Shown here: positions 23,831 through 33,435 of the stretch, one piece after another | Layout of the letters: every line of letters starts with the position of its first letter | Numbering within the stretch: the stretch's first letter is position 1 | Source of the DNA: Ilumatobacteraceae bacterium | Lineage (GTDB): Bacteria; Actinomycetota; Acidimicrobiia; Acidimicrobiales; Ilumatobacteraceae | DNA length: 64,000 nucleotides | Direction: 5' to 3' | Assembly (NCBI GenBank): GCA_025358075.1 | Contig: JANYKU010000046.1 | Location: 1-64,000 of the forward strand | Position numbers and translations under genes: made by a program | Notes under the pieces: model-generated | What the model saw: the letters and a program-made list of their open reading frames with translations, nothing else | Database searches by the model: none | Told to the model about the DNA's origin: nothing

Positions 23831-24712
23831 GTGACCGCGCCCACCGATCAGCGGATCGATCCGTATCTCGGCACCGTCGTGCACGTGGTCGGCACCCGCC
23901 AGGCCCGTCCGAACCTTCCGTCGACCGGATGTCCGTTCTGCGTCGGTGGTCTCGAGGCACCCGAGCCCTACGAAGTGCGCTGGTTCCGCAATCGCTGGCC
24001 GGCGATGGAGGGCGACCGTTGCGAAGTCGTGCTGTACACGTCACACCACGACGCCACGCTGCCGTCGCTGGGGGTGCCCGGCGTACGTAAGGTGATCGAC
24101 CTGTGGGCCGAGCGTACGTTGGCGCTCGGTGCACGCGACGACGTCGACTTCGTGCTGGTCTTCGAGAACCGTGGCGCCGAGGTCGGCGCAACGATCTCTC
24201 ATCCGCACGGACAGATCTACGCCTACGACCACGTTCCACAACGCCCGGCATCGCTGTTGAGCGCCGGCTGGAAACCCGAGGCCGACTGTGGCGATCGATT
24301 CGTAGCGGGAACCGAGGGGTGGAGCGCGTGCGTGCCGGTCGCCTCGACGTTTCCCATTGCGATCACGATCGCCCCGACGGAGTGTGTGCCGGATCTTCCC
24401 TCCGTCGACAGCGCAGGTCGCGATGCGCTGGCAGCGCTGTTGGTCGACGTGTACGCCCGACTCGATCGGCTCTACGACCAACCGCTGCCGTACATGATGT
24501 GGCTCAACCAGCAACCGACCGATGGTCAGGATTGGCCACAGGCATGGTTCAACATCGAGATCGTCTCACCATGGCGAAGTGCCGGAGTCGCTCGGTTCAT
24601 AGCCGCCGCCGAGGTGGGCGGCGGCGAGTACTTCAATCCAGTGATTCCAGAGGGTCTGGCTCGGCAGCTTCTGGCTCTGGCTCTGACTCCGGCTCCAGTG
24701 CCTCTGGAGTGA
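23831..24712 (+). CDS. galT: Galactose-1-phosphate uridylyltransferase
   Basis: CPFCVGG, VFENRGAEVGATISHPHGQIYAYDHVP (catalytic HPHGQ), PYMMWLNQQP. Confidence 0.92.
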   Translation: MTAPTDQRIDPYLGTVVHVVGTRQARPNLPSTGCPFCVGGLEAPEPYEVRWFRNRWPAMEGDRCEVVLYTSHHDATLPSLGVPGVRKVIDLWAERTLALGARDDVDFVLVFENRGAEVGATISHPHGQIYAYDHVPQRPASLLSAGWKPEADCGDRFVAGTEGWSACVPVASTFPIAITIAPTECVPDLPSVDSAGRDALAALLVDVYARLDRLYDQPLPYMMWLNQQPTDGQDWPQAWFNIEIVSPWRSAGVARFIAAAEVGGGEYFNPVIPEGLARQLLALALTPAPVPLE

Positions 24713-25526
24713 CCGAGCCTCGGTGCCGGGCCCAGTCGATCACGAGGTACGCAATCGCCGACAGCCCGACCGCCAACGCCACCCACTGGTTGAGGCGCAA
24801 TCCGCCGGTGGTGTGGGCGAAGTCGATTCGCAAGCCCTCGACCCAGAACCGGCCCGTGGCGTAGCCGACGACATAGATCGCAAAGAGCCGGCCCGGCCGA
24901 AGCTTGAATCGTCGATCGATCCGCAGCAAGATCACGCACAACGCCAAGTTCCACAGCGACTCGTACAGGAACGTCGGGTGGAAGGTGGTGCCGGGTGTAT
25001 AACCGGGGGGGATCTTGTCGGCGTCGATCCGTAGCGCCCACGGCAAGGTGGTGGGCTTGCCGAACAGTTCCTGGTTCCACCAGTTGCCCCAGCGACCGAT
25101 GGCCTGGGCCAGCGGCAGGGAGGGCGCCGCCAAGCCGACGCCGACCGCCGGAGCGATGCCTCGCCGCTTGAACGCCCACGCGGCCGCCAACGTTCCGAAG
25201 AGGATCCCACCGGGGATGCCGAGGCCGCCTCGCCAGATCTGCGGGATGCGGATGAGGTCGTGCTTGAACAACTCCCAATCGGTGACGACGTGGTAGAGCC
25301 GCGACCCGATCACCCCGGCGATCACCGCCCACACGGCGATCGAGCTGGCATCTTCGCGGATGCCGGCACCACTCATCTCCAGCCGGCGACCGAGCAACCA
25401 GACAGCGGCGATGACCCCGAGGGCGATCATCAGCCCGTAGGCGTGGATCGACAACGGTCCGATCGTCAACGCCCCGCTGGACGGGCTCGGGATGCTGGCC
25501 AACACGGTGGTGATGTCGGTGGTCAT
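24633..25526 (-). CDS. lgt: Prolipoprotein diacylglyceryl transferase
   Basis: GLMIALGVIAAVWLLGRRLE, IPGGILFGTLAAAWAFKRRGIAP, LPLAQAIGRWGNWWNQELFGKPT. Confidence 0.95.
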   Translation of the reverse strand: MTTDITTVLASIPSPSSGALTIGPLSIHAYGLMIALGVIAAVWLLGRRLEMSGAGIREDASSIAVWAVIAGVIGSRLYHVVTDWELFKHDLIRIPQIWRGGLGIPGGILFGTLAAAWAFKRRGIAPAVGVGLAAPSLPLAQAIGRWGNWWNQELFGKPTTLPWALRIDADKIPPGYTPGTTFHPTFLYESLWNLALCVILLRIDRRFKLRPGRLFAIYVVGYATGRFWVEGLRIDFAHTTGGLRLNQWVALAVGLSAIAYLVIDWARHRGSVTPEALEPESEPEPEAAEPDPLESLD

Positions 25527-26287
25527 GACGGAGCGACGACGCGGCTGGCGAACTCGGCGGTCGATTCCACGATCAGTTCTTTGTCGTAGTCCACCGTGGC
25601 GACGTGGTAGCTGCGCTCCAACGCGATGCGTTCGACCGGACCGCCGTAGCGATCGGCGAGGTACTCGGCCTGCACCGGCTCGACCACGTGATCGTGCGGG
25701 GAGTTCATCAGCAGCAGCGGCATCCGCATCTCGGCGTACTCGCGGCTGAGCGGTTCGATCCCGTCGAGCAACAACGACAGCAGCGGCTCGATCGGGGTGC
25801 CGTCGTACGCGTTCTGTTTGGCGTCGGGGTCAGCGATGTCGCTGTCGATCCCGGGAAGCACGGGCGTTCCACCATCGGCCAGCCCGCGCAGCATCTCGAT
25901 GATCTCGGCGATCTGCGGCTGGGTGACCGGGTTGATGCACACCAGCCCGACGATGTCGGCATGGTCGGCACCGACGCGGATTGTCAAGGCGCCTCCCATG
26001 CTGAGGCCGACCACGACCACGTTGGCGACGCGCTGCGAGAGACGCTGGTAGGCGGCCTCGGCCTCGCCGGCCCAGTCGGCCCACCGAGTGGGCAGCATGT
26101 CGTCGATCGTCGTCCCATGACCCGGCAGCAACGGCATCTCGATGTGGAAGCCCTTGGCGGCAAGCGCCGTGGCGATACCGCGCATCGACGACGGATTGCC
26201 GGTGAAGCCGTGCAGCACGACGGCACCGTGGTCGGTATCGCCGACATGCGACCACGGCTCGGCACCGGGAAGGATCGGAGAGGTCAT
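25523..26287 (-). CDS. Alpha/beta hydrolase (carboxylesterase/monoacylglycerol lipase type)
   Basis: AVVLHGFTGNPSSMRGIATALAAKGFHIEMPLLPGHGT, nucleophile GLSMGG. Confidence 0.88.
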   Translation of the reverse strand: MTSPILPGAEPWSHVGDTDHGAVVLHGFTGNPSSMRGIATALAAKGFHIEMPLLPGHGTTIDDMLPTRWADWAGEAEAAYQRLSQRVANVVVVGLSMGGALTIRVGADHADIVGLVCINPVTQPQIAEIIEMLRGLADGGTPVLPGIDSDIADPDAKQNAYDGTPIEPLLSLLLDGIEPLSREYAEMRMPLLLMNSPHDHVVEPVQAEYLADRYGGPVERIALERSYHVATVDYDKELIVESTAEFASRVVAPS

Positions 26288-26317
26288 GCCGGTGATTATG
26301 CCAGCACAGGTTCGGCG

Positions 26318-26629
26318 TCAGACGTACGGATCATCAGAGCCGAGTGGTTCGTCCCACCAGTCGCTCGGCACTTCGCTGGTTGCCCATTCCGGGAACGGAT
26401 AGATGCAGTTCACCGGGCACGCCGGCAGGCACTTGTCGCATCCGCTGCACAGTTCGGGGAGGATGATGACGTCGGCACCGTGGTTGAAGATCGCCCCGAA
26501 CTGCGGTGGGCAAGCACGCAGGCAGGCATCGCAGTTGATGCATTCGAGCATCTCGATGCGCAGCGGCACCTGCTGCCACTTGGGGTTCCGAGCGCGCGTG
26601 GCGATGCGTTGCGAACGGGCCGCCGACAT
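26318..26629 (-). CDS. Ferredoxin, 2x[4Fe-4S]
   Basis: CINCDACLRACP and CSGCDKCLPACP. Confidence 0.9.
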   Translation of the reverse strand: MSAARSQRIATRARNPKWQQVPLRIEMLECINCDACLRACPPQFGAIFNHGADVIILPELCSGCDKCLPACPVNCIYPFPEWATSEVPSDWWDEPLGSDDPYV

Positions 26630-26644
26630 GGCGTGAGTGTACGA

Positions 26645-28459
26645 CTAACCCTCGATCGCCTGGCTGCTCGACAGTGCCCTTGCCTGACGAGCGGCAATCA
26701 CCGCGACGAGGGCGTCGACCACGCGCGGTTCGAACTGCGTACCTCTGCCGGCGACGACGTGATCGACCGCGTCAGTCGACGACCAGGCCTGCTTGTAGCG
26801 ATGGGCCGTGACCAACGCGTCGTAGACGTCGGCGACGGCGACGAGGCGCCCGCAGAGTGGAATCGCGTCGCCCTTCAACCCGACCGGGTAACCGTTTCCA
26901 TCCCACCGCTCGTGATGCGAGATGGCGACTTCGGCGGCCAGTTGGATCAGTGTGGATTTGCTGCCGGAGAAGACCGTGGCCCCGATGGTCGTGTGCGTCT
27001 TCATGACCTCGAACTCTGCATCGGTCAACGGGCCTGGCTTCTGGAGGATGTCGTCGGGTACGCCCACCTTGCCGACATCGTGCAGCCTGCCTGCCAGCCG
27101 GAGCACCTCGGCCCATTCGCGATCTTCGCCGAGCTCGATCGCCAGTTCGGCAGCGAGCTCGCCGACTCGCGAGGAGTGCTCGCCAGAATCCGGGTCGCGA
27201 TACTCGGCAATCACCGCCAGGCGCTCGAAGGCCTCGTAGTGATGCTCTTCGAGATCTTGTGTTCGCGCCGTGACCAGATCTTCCAGTTCTGTGGTGCGCA
27301 CTCGCAACAGCTCCGCCTGATCGCGGGCTGCAAGGGTGTCGTGCGAGATCTGCAGCGTCTTGATTCGCAGGTCGGTGTCGCGATTGAAGATCTGCTCGTG
27401 GATCCGGGTCGAGGCCTCGCGATGGAACAACGCCTCCTCGAACCGGCCGAGCCCCTTGAAGGTCTCGGCGAGCAAGCCATGGGCGACGAGCTCCATGTCG
27501 GCGAACTCATTCAGTTCGGCAACGTTGATCGAGTTCTCGAGGGTCGCGATCGCTTGGGTCGTGTCGCCGTTGGCGATGCACACCCGCCCGCGCGCCAGCT
27601 GCACAGAGACGAGCGCCATCGGCGACGACCGGGTGAATTGCGGGCCCATTCGGATGAGCGATTCGTCGGCTTCGTCGAGGCAGGCATTGGCCCTCGGCAA
27701 CATCTGCAACGAGGCGTAGGCCTCGGCGAGGTTGGCCAGGATCTCGGCGACGTACTCGGGAAGATGCTCGCGGGCGATCTCCAGGGCGGCCTCGCCCAGG
27801 CTGACGGCGAGCAGGTTCTCGTTGCGCTCCGAGCGGACCTTGGCCATGTTGGCCAGCGTGATTGCGTCGAAGCCACGCCGCGGGCTCTTTCGATTGGCCT
27901 CGAGCGCAGCTTCGTAGGTGACGATCGCACGGTCGGTGTCGCGCAGGCTGTGGTGAACGGTGGCCACCGTGTTGAGCAGGTTGCCGAGATGATCGAGATC
28001 CCCGATCGAACGGCAGATCTCCACCGCCTGCAGCAAGCTCTCGAGGGCCTGCGAGAAGTTGCCCGCTTGATGATGGACGATGCCGACCAGGTTCAGCGCC
28101 CAGACCTCGACCAAGGGAGCCGCGCAACGTCTGGCCAGGTCTCGAGCCTCGAGGGCGAGACCGAACGCCTCGTCGAGCTCGCCGAGCTGATACGTCACAC
28201 TGGCCAGGCGATACAGGGCCTCCGCCTCGCCCTGCTGATCGGAGTTGGAGCGAGCGAGCACACGTGCCTGCTGCACCAGCGACCGCGAATGGGCCAGGTC
28301 TTCGCTCTCGGTGGCGCGCGCCTCATCGAGGAGGTCTCGGACGGATTTTCCTGCTCCGGCCCCTTCCCTCAGAGATGTTGCGGACATCGCCAACTTGTCG
28401 ACCAACCCTCCCGTCCTCGCCGGAACAACCGATGAGGTTTCGACGCCACTCGACGTCAT
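26645..28459 (-). CDS. TPR-repeat protein with C-terminal HD-GYP-type phosphodiesterase domain
   Basis: TPR-like helices then LAGRLHDVGKVGVPDDILQKPGPLTDAEFEVMKTHTTIGATVF...ISHHERWDGNGYPVGLKGDAIPLCGRLVAVADVYDAL. Start uncertain (ORF opens at 28549). Confidence 0.88.
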   Translation of the reverse strand: MTSSGVETSSVVPARTGGLVDKLAMSATSLREGAGAGKSVRDLLDEARATESEDLAHSRSLVQQARVLARSNSDQQGEAEALYRLASVTYQLGELDEAFGLALEARDLARRCAAPLVEVWALNLVGIVHHQAGNFSQALESLLQAVEICRSIGDLDHLGNLLNTVATVHHSLRDTDRAIVTYEAALEANRKSPRRGFDAITLANMAKVRSERNENLLAVSLGEAALEIAREHLPEYVAEILANLAEAYASLQMLPRANACLDEADESLIRMGPQFTRSSPMALVSVQLARGRVCIANGDTTQAIATLENSINVAELNEFADMELVAHGLLAETFKGLGRFEEALFHREASTRIHEQIFNRDTDLRIKTLQISHDTLAARDQAELLRVRTTELEDLVTARTQDLEEHHYEAFERLAVIAEYRDPDSGEHSSRVGELAAELAIELGEDREWAEVLRLAGRLHDVGKVGVPDDILQKPGPLTDAEFEVMKTHTTIGATVFSGSKSTLIQLAAEVAISHHERWDGNGYPVGLKGDAIPLCGRLVAVADVYDALVTAHRYKQAWSSTDAVDHVVAGRGTQFEPRVVDALVAVIAARQARALSSSQAIEG

Positions 28460-28558
28460 TCGTGCTATCGGCAGAATGTGACCAAAGCTTGACTGTTGCT
28501 CACAGTGGGCCGTGACCACCCGTAGTGTAGGTATGGGGGTCCCGGTCACCGCCGTATC

Positions 28559-29476
28559 GTGGTGCGCAATGCGGGGCGAACGACGTTGACCAGCACTCGG
28601 CGGCGAGTCGACAGCTCGGCAGTGTCGGCGTTCCTTCCGGTGATCGCCGTCATTCCGCTGTGGCTGCTGGCGCTCGCTGTCGTCTGGCTACCACTACGCG
28701 TGGTCTGGCACGTCTCCTTCGTAACGCTGGCACTCGGGTACCTGGCCGCCGTGCTGCTGCTGTTTCTCCGCCCGGTGCAAGTTGCGATCCTCGCCCCCCT
28801 CTTGGGGGCCCGCCGGCCCACCCGGCAGGAGCGGGCAACGCTCGACATCGCCTGGAGATCGGTGCTGCAGGCCAATCGCCTCCCGGCCCGGCGGTTCGTG
28901 ATCGCCGTGCTGCCGATCGACGAGTTGAACGCCTTCGCCTGCGGGGGCCACCTGGTCGTGGTGACGTCGTACGCCATCGACACCTTGCCTCGCGACGAAT
29001 TGAGCGGCGTGCTCGCCCACGAGCTCAGTCACCACCTCGGATATCACACCGTGGCCCTGACGATCGGCCAATGGCTGAGCCTGCCGGTCTTCGCCCTCGC
29101 CCGAATCGGGTTCTTCCTGCAGAACGTGGCAACGGCGGCGACACGCACCTTCGCCCGACGTTCGTCGTCGCTCACCGTCATCGGCCAACTCGCCGCGGCG
29201 CTGCTCATGGCGGCCTCGTGGGTCTTCCTCAGTGGGCTGTTGGTCAGCAACGCCATCGCCAACCTCGTCGGGCGCAACGCCGAGCTCCAGGCTGATCGAC
29301 GGGCGGTCAGCATGGGCTTCGGCAGACCGCTGGCGAGCGCCCTGCGACGGGTCATCAACGAACGCCGCGGCGACCGCCCGACGACGGCGCGCGAGCGCCT
29401 CGCGGCCACGCATCCACCGGCACGCACTCGCGTCGCCCAGATCGAAGCCCTCCTGCGGTCGCGACGCGCCAACTAG
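28559..29476 (+). CDS. M48 family membrane metalloprotease (HtpX-like)
   Basis: Zn motif HELSHHLGYH with ELQADRRA, flanked by hydrophobic segments. Confidence 0.85.
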   Translation: MVRNAGRTTLTSTRRRVDSSAVSAFLPVIAVIPLWLLALAVVWLPLRVVWHVSFVTLALGYLAAVLLLFLRPVQVAILAPLLGARRPTRQERATLDIAWRSVLQANRLPARRFVIAVLPIDELNAFACGGHLVVVTSYAIDTLPRDELSGVLAHELSHHLGYHTVALTIGQWLSLPVFALARIGFFLQNVATAATRTFARRSSSLTVIGQLAAALLMAASWVFLSGLLVSNAIANLVGRNAELQADRRAVSMGFGRPLASALRRVINERRGDRPTTARERLAATHPPARTRVAQIEALLRSRRAN

Positions 29477-29485
29477 CTTCCACAT

Positions 29486-30436
29486 GTGAACCCGGCGCTG
29501 GAGACGCGAGACCTCACCCGTCGCTTCGGCGACACGGTGGCGGTCGATGCGATCAACCTGCGAGTCGCGACTGGCGAGATCTATGGGTTCCTAGGCCCCC
29601 ACGGAGCCGGCAAGAGCCCCATGGTGCGCATGCTCACGACCCTGCTTCTGCCGTCGTCCGGGTCGGCCACAGTCGCCGGGTTCGACGTTCGCAAACACGC
29701 CGACATGATCCGCCTGCGCATCGGCGTCGCGCTCCAAGACGCAGCGCTCGATCCGAAGCAGACCGGTCGCGAGTTGCTCGACCTTCAGTGCCGCCTCTAT
29801 GGGCTGCGACCCAGAGAACGCCGCGACCGGCTCGCTGAGCTGCTCGTGCTCGTCGACATCGGCGATGCCATCGACCGCCGGATCGGTACGTACTCCGGTG
29901 GGATGAAACGGCGCCTCGACCTGGCCGCCGCGCTCGTACACGAGCCCGAGGTCTTGTTCCTCGACGAGCCGACGACCGGTCTCGACCCATCGAGCCGCGC
30001 AACGGTGTGGGAGGAGGTTCGCCGGCTCAACGAGCAGCGCGGCACGACGATCTTCCTCACCACGCAATATCTGGAGGAAGCCGATTCGCTCGCCGGTCGC
30101 GTGGCGATCATCAACAAGGGGCGCATCGTTGCCGAGGGCACGCCTGCGGATCTCAAGCAGTCCGTCGGATCCGACGTGATCGTCGCCAAGGGTCAACCCG
30201 GTGACGCCGAACGGATCATCAAGGCACTTGCCACGATCGAGGATCTCGGCTCGGTGGAGTCGGCGGGCGACGAGGTCGTGATCTCCGTCGTCAACGGCGC
30301 CAAGGCGATCAGCCCTGTCGCCGTTGCGTTGTCGGAGCAGGGAATCGTCGTGGAAGGGCTGACGCTGCGCACGCCGACGCTCGACGACGTGTTCCTGCGG
30401 CTCACCGGCGAACGGATGAACGAAGAGTCGCCATGA
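29486..30436 (+). CDS. ABC transporter ATP-binding protein (DrrA-like) with variant Walker A
   Basis: IYGFLGPHGAGKSPMVRMLTTLL, signature YSGGMKRRLDLAAAL, EVLFLDEPTTGLDP. Confidence 0.92.
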   Translation: MNPALETRDLTRRFGDTVAVDAINLRVATGEIYGFLGPHGAGKSPMVRMLTTLLLPSSGSATVAGFDVRKHADMIRLRIGVALQDAALDPKQTGRELLDLQCRLYGLRPRERRDRLAELLVLVDIGDAIDRRIGTYSGGMKRRLDLAAALVHEPEVLFLDEPTTGLDPSSRATVWEEVRRLNEQRGTTIFLTTQYLEEADSLAGRVAIINKGRIVAEGTPADLKQSVGSDVIVAKGQPGDAERIIKALATIEDLGSVESAGDEVVISVVNGAKAISPVAVALSEQGIVVEGLTLRTPTLDDVFLRLTGERMNEESP

Positions 30437-31239
30437 TCGAGCCATCGGCGAGCCCACGCATCACGGCCCGCAGCGCCGGGTTCGTCGAGGATCTGCGCAG
30501 CGTGGCGCTGCGCGCCATCCGCCTCACGTGGCGCGATCCCGAAACCTTTCTTCCGGCGTTGGTCATCCCAGTGTTCTTCTTCGTCGTCAACGTCGGCGCG
30601 CTGCAGAAGTTCGTCGAAGGCAGCTTCCCGGCCGGCTTCGACTACAAGGCGTTCCAACTTCCGGTCGCCGTCGTCTTCTCGGTCACGGGCGTCAGCCGCG
30701 CCAGTTCGCTCGTGCTCGACATCCAAGACGGCTACTTCGACCGGCTACTGCTCACACCCGTGAAGCGAGGCACCTTGCTGCTCGGCCTGATGACCGCCGA
30801 CGTCGTGTTGATCATCGCCTTGGCCACACCGGTCGCAATCCTCGGACTGATCGTCGGCATCGATCCTGCGACCGGACCGCTCGGAGTAGTCGCCTTCGTG
30901 TTGATGGCCGGGTTGTGGGGTCTGGCGTTCACCGGGTTTCCCTACTCGATCGCGCTTCGCACCGGCAGCCCGACCGCGGTCAACAACGCGTTCCTACTGT
31001 TCTTCCCGTTCGCGTTCCTGACGACCGCCTATCTGCCGCAGGCCAGCATGACCGGATGGTTGGCGACGGCCACTCGGTTCAACCCGACGACGTACCTGTT
31101 GGAGGGGATGCGCGCCTTGCTGCAGGACGGCTGGAAGTGGCGCCCCATCGGGCGGGCCCTGCTGGCCATCATCGGGGTCGGCACGGTTTCGTTCAGCTTG
31201 GCCTTCGCCTCGCTGCGCGGCAGGCTCGACCGCAACTAG
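30433..31239 (+). CDS. ABC-2 type transporter permease (DrrB-like)
   Basis: Overlaps the ATPase by ATGA; six-TM ABC-2 pattern. Confidence 0.88.
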   Translation: MIEPSASPRITARSAGFVEDLRSVALRAIRLTWRDPETFLPALVIPVFFFVVNVGALQKFVEGSFPAGFDYKAFQLPVAVVFSVTGVSRASSLVLDIQDGYFDRLLLTPVKRGTLLLGLMTADVVLIIALATPVAILGLIVGIDPATGPLGVVAFVLMAGLWGLAFTGFPYSIALRTGSPTAVNNAFLLFFPFAFLTTAYLPQASMTGWLATATRFNPTTYLLEGMRALLQDGWKWRPIGRALLAIIGVGTVSFSLAFASLRGRLDRN

Positions 31240-31721
31240 TCGTCGCTGGCGATCGGCGCAGTCACCGCGCCGAGGACTCTGATCAGGTCATCGGGGGCGA
31301 TCTCGATGTCGAGGCCGCGACGGCCTCCGCTGACGAAGATCGAGTCGAACAACACACACGTCTCGTCGATGACGACGGGCAACGCTCGCTTCTGACCGAA
31401 CGGGCTGATTCCGCCGACCACGTATCCGGTCAGCCGCTCGGCGGTTTCCGGCGGGCACATCTCGGCACGCTTGCCACGCACGGCGGCGGCTAACTCCTTC
31501 AACGACAGCTGTCCGCTGACCGGCACGATCGCAACAACGTGGTCGTGGTCGTCGACCGTCGCGAGCAGGGTCTTGAACACACGCTCGGGCTCGACATCCA
31601 ATGCCGACGCGGCAGCCCGACCGAACCCTCGCTTCGTCGGATCGGCCTCGAACTCGTGAACGCGATACGGCACCGCGGCGGCATCGAGCACCACGATTGC
31701 CGGCGTTCCTCCTCTGGCCAT
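31236..31721 (-). CDS. ybaK: Cys-tRNA(Pro)/Pro deacylase (YbaK/EbsC family)
   Basis: RVFKTLLATVDD...VAIVPVSGQLSLKELAAAVRGKRAEMCPPETAERLTGYVVGGISPFGQKRALPVVIDE. Confidence 0.93.
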   Translation of the reverse strand: MARGGTPAIVVLDAAAVPYRVHEFEADPTKRGFGRAAASALDVEPERVFKTLLATVDDHDHVVAIVPVSGQLSLKELAAAVRGKRAEMCPPETAERLTGYVVGGISPFGQKRALPVVIDETCVLFDSIFVSGGRRGLDIEIAPDDLIRVLGAVTAPIASDD

Positions 31722-31733
31722 CGCGTCGCGTGC

Positions 31734-32603
31734 TCAGCCGGCCGTCGCCCCGTTGAACTCCTCGACGAGCGGGGCGAACGAGTCCATCGCTGTCAATGCA
31801 GCGTCGCGGTCGAGCGGTGGGATGATCACGGTCGCCATGCTGGCGCCGAGGTCGCGAAGTCGGGCGAGGTTGTCGGCGTCGGGCTTGGCGCCGTAGATGC
31901 CGAGGCTCAACGACGACGGATCGCGGCCTGCTGCCTCGCAGGCGTGTTGCAGCTTCAGCCACGACTCGTCGATCGGCCATCGACCTTGAATCGGCATCCA
32001 GACGTCGCCGTACTCGATGATGTGACGGAAGTGCAGATCGCTGGGCGAGGCACCGATGACGATCGGTGGATGCGGCTTCTGCATCGGCTTCGGCCACGCC
32101 CACGACGGCTCGAAGTCGACGTACTGACCATGGAACTCGGCGACGTCTTGCGACCACAGGGCCTTGCAGGCGAGCACTTTTTCGCGCACGACGGCTCGCC
32201 GGTGACCGAGGTCGACGCCGTGCGATTCCATCTCCTCGTGGTTCCAGCCGTAACCAATTCCGAACAGCAACCGGCCGTTGGAGATCACGTCGAGCGAGGC
32301 GACCTCTTTGGCCAACCACAGCGGATCACGTTGGGCGACCAGGGTGATCCCGGTCGCCAGCCGCAGCGTCGTCGTGACTGCTGCCGCTGCGGCAAGGGCA
32401 ACGAACTGATCGTGAGTGCGCCAGTACTCGTCGGGAAGCGGCGGCGCACCGGCGATGCCACCCCAGGGCGTGCGCCGGCTGATCGGGATGTGCGAGTGCT
32501 CCGGGAACCACAGCGAATCGAACCCACGAGCTTCGGCCTGTTGGGCCACCTCGATCGGTTGGATGCCGCGATCGGTGGGAAACATCAGCACTCCGAGACG
32601 CAT
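31734..32603 (-). CDS. LLM class F420-dependent oxidoreductase
   Basis: MRLGVLMFPTDRGIQPIEVAQQAEARGFDSLWFPEHSHIP; ATG 32603 preferred over GTG 32609 because TAGCCT lies 6 nt upstream. Confidence 0.92.
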   Translation of the reverse strand: MRLGVLMFPTDRGIQPIEVAQQAEARGFDSLWFPEHSHIPISRRTPWGGIAGAPPLPDEYWRTHDQFVALAAAAAVTTTLRLATGITLVAQRDPLWLAKEVASLDVISNGRLLFGIGYGWNHEEMESHGVDLGHRRAVVREKVLACKALWSQDVAEFHGQYVDFEPSWAWPKPMQKPHPPIVIGASPSDLHFRHIIEYGDVWMPIQGRWPIDESWLKLQHACEAAGRDPSSLSLGIYGAKPDADNLARLRDLGASMATVIIPPLDRDAALTAMDSFAPLVEEFNGATAG

Positions 32604-32631
32604 TGCCACAGGCTACGTGGCGAGCAGAAAT

Positions 32632-33417
32632 TCAGCCGAGACGTACGGCGATTCCCGACAACGCCGGATCCGCCGGTGGATGACGTTCGAACACCATGGG
32701 ATCATGACCGGGCACGATCACGCCACCCGGTGCGACGAGTGCGCGCAAGAGGTCGTAGCCCGCGACCATTGCCGGCACATCGAACACGATCGAGAACGGC
32801 CGGGTCGCTTCCATGTTCTCGTAGTAGTGGGTGGCGTCGGAGGCCAGCACCAACCACCCGGCGGCAGTGTTGACCCTGACGGCCTGCAGCCCATCCGTGT
32901 GACCGCCAATGTGGTGCACCGAGACGCCGGGCGCAATCTCGGCATCGCCATTGTGGAAGTGCACGCGCTTGGCGTGCACCGCCATCACCATCTCGGCCAC
33001 ATGGCGCGCGGTGAACGGATGACTGAACTCGCTGTCCATCATGTGGCGACCGGTGGCGAACGACATCTCACGATCCTGGAGATGGAACGACGCGTTGGGG
33101 AACTGGTCGAAGCCGCCGACGTGGTCGTAGTGGAGATGGGTGAGCACCACGGTCGGCGCCGCGGCCGCGTCGACACCGATCAGGCTCAACCCCTGAGACG
33201 CCGTCCGCAGCAGTCGGCGGTGGCGGCTCTCGGCATCGAGTGCGTCGAAGCCAGTGTCGACCACGATGGTGCGGTCGCGGCCGACGATCGCCCAGACGAA
33301 GTAATCCATCGGCATCGGCACGTCGTGTGGATCTCCGCCGAGGAAGTGTTCTGGACGTCGGGCGTCGCGCTCGGCGTACTTCACGGCGAACACTTCGTAC
33401 GTGTCTGAATCGGTCAC
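32632..33417 (-). CDS. Metallo-beta-lactamase-fold hydrolase (AHL lactonase-like)
   Basis: HLHYDHVGGFDQFPNA; HIGGHTDGLQAVRVNTAAGWLVLASDATHYYEN. Confidence 0.85.
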   Translation of the reverse strand: MTDSDTYEVFAVKYAERDARRPEHFLGGDPHDVPMPMDYFVWAIVGRDRTIVVDTGFDALDAESRHRRLLRTASQGLSLIGVDAAAAPTVVLTHLHYDHVGGFDQFPNASFHLQDREMSFATGRHMMDSEFSHPFTARHVAEMVMAVHAKRVHFHNGDAEIAPGVSVHHIGGHTDGLQAVRVNTAAGWLVLASDATHYYENMEATRPFSIVFDVPAMVAGYDLLRALVAPGGVIVPGHDPMVFERHPPADPALSGIAVRLG

Positions 33418-33435
33418 CGTCGTAGGGTACCGAAC

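Noticed and set aside
25604-28435. 943-aa plus-strand ORF
   Set aside because: Antisense to the hydrolase, ferredoxin and HD-GYP genes, all of which show clear family motifs; a high-GC codon-bias artefact.
28490-28530. TTGACT...TAGTGT as promoter for the M48 gene
   Set aside because: Spacing between the two elements is about 28 nt, too long for a sigma-70-type promoter.
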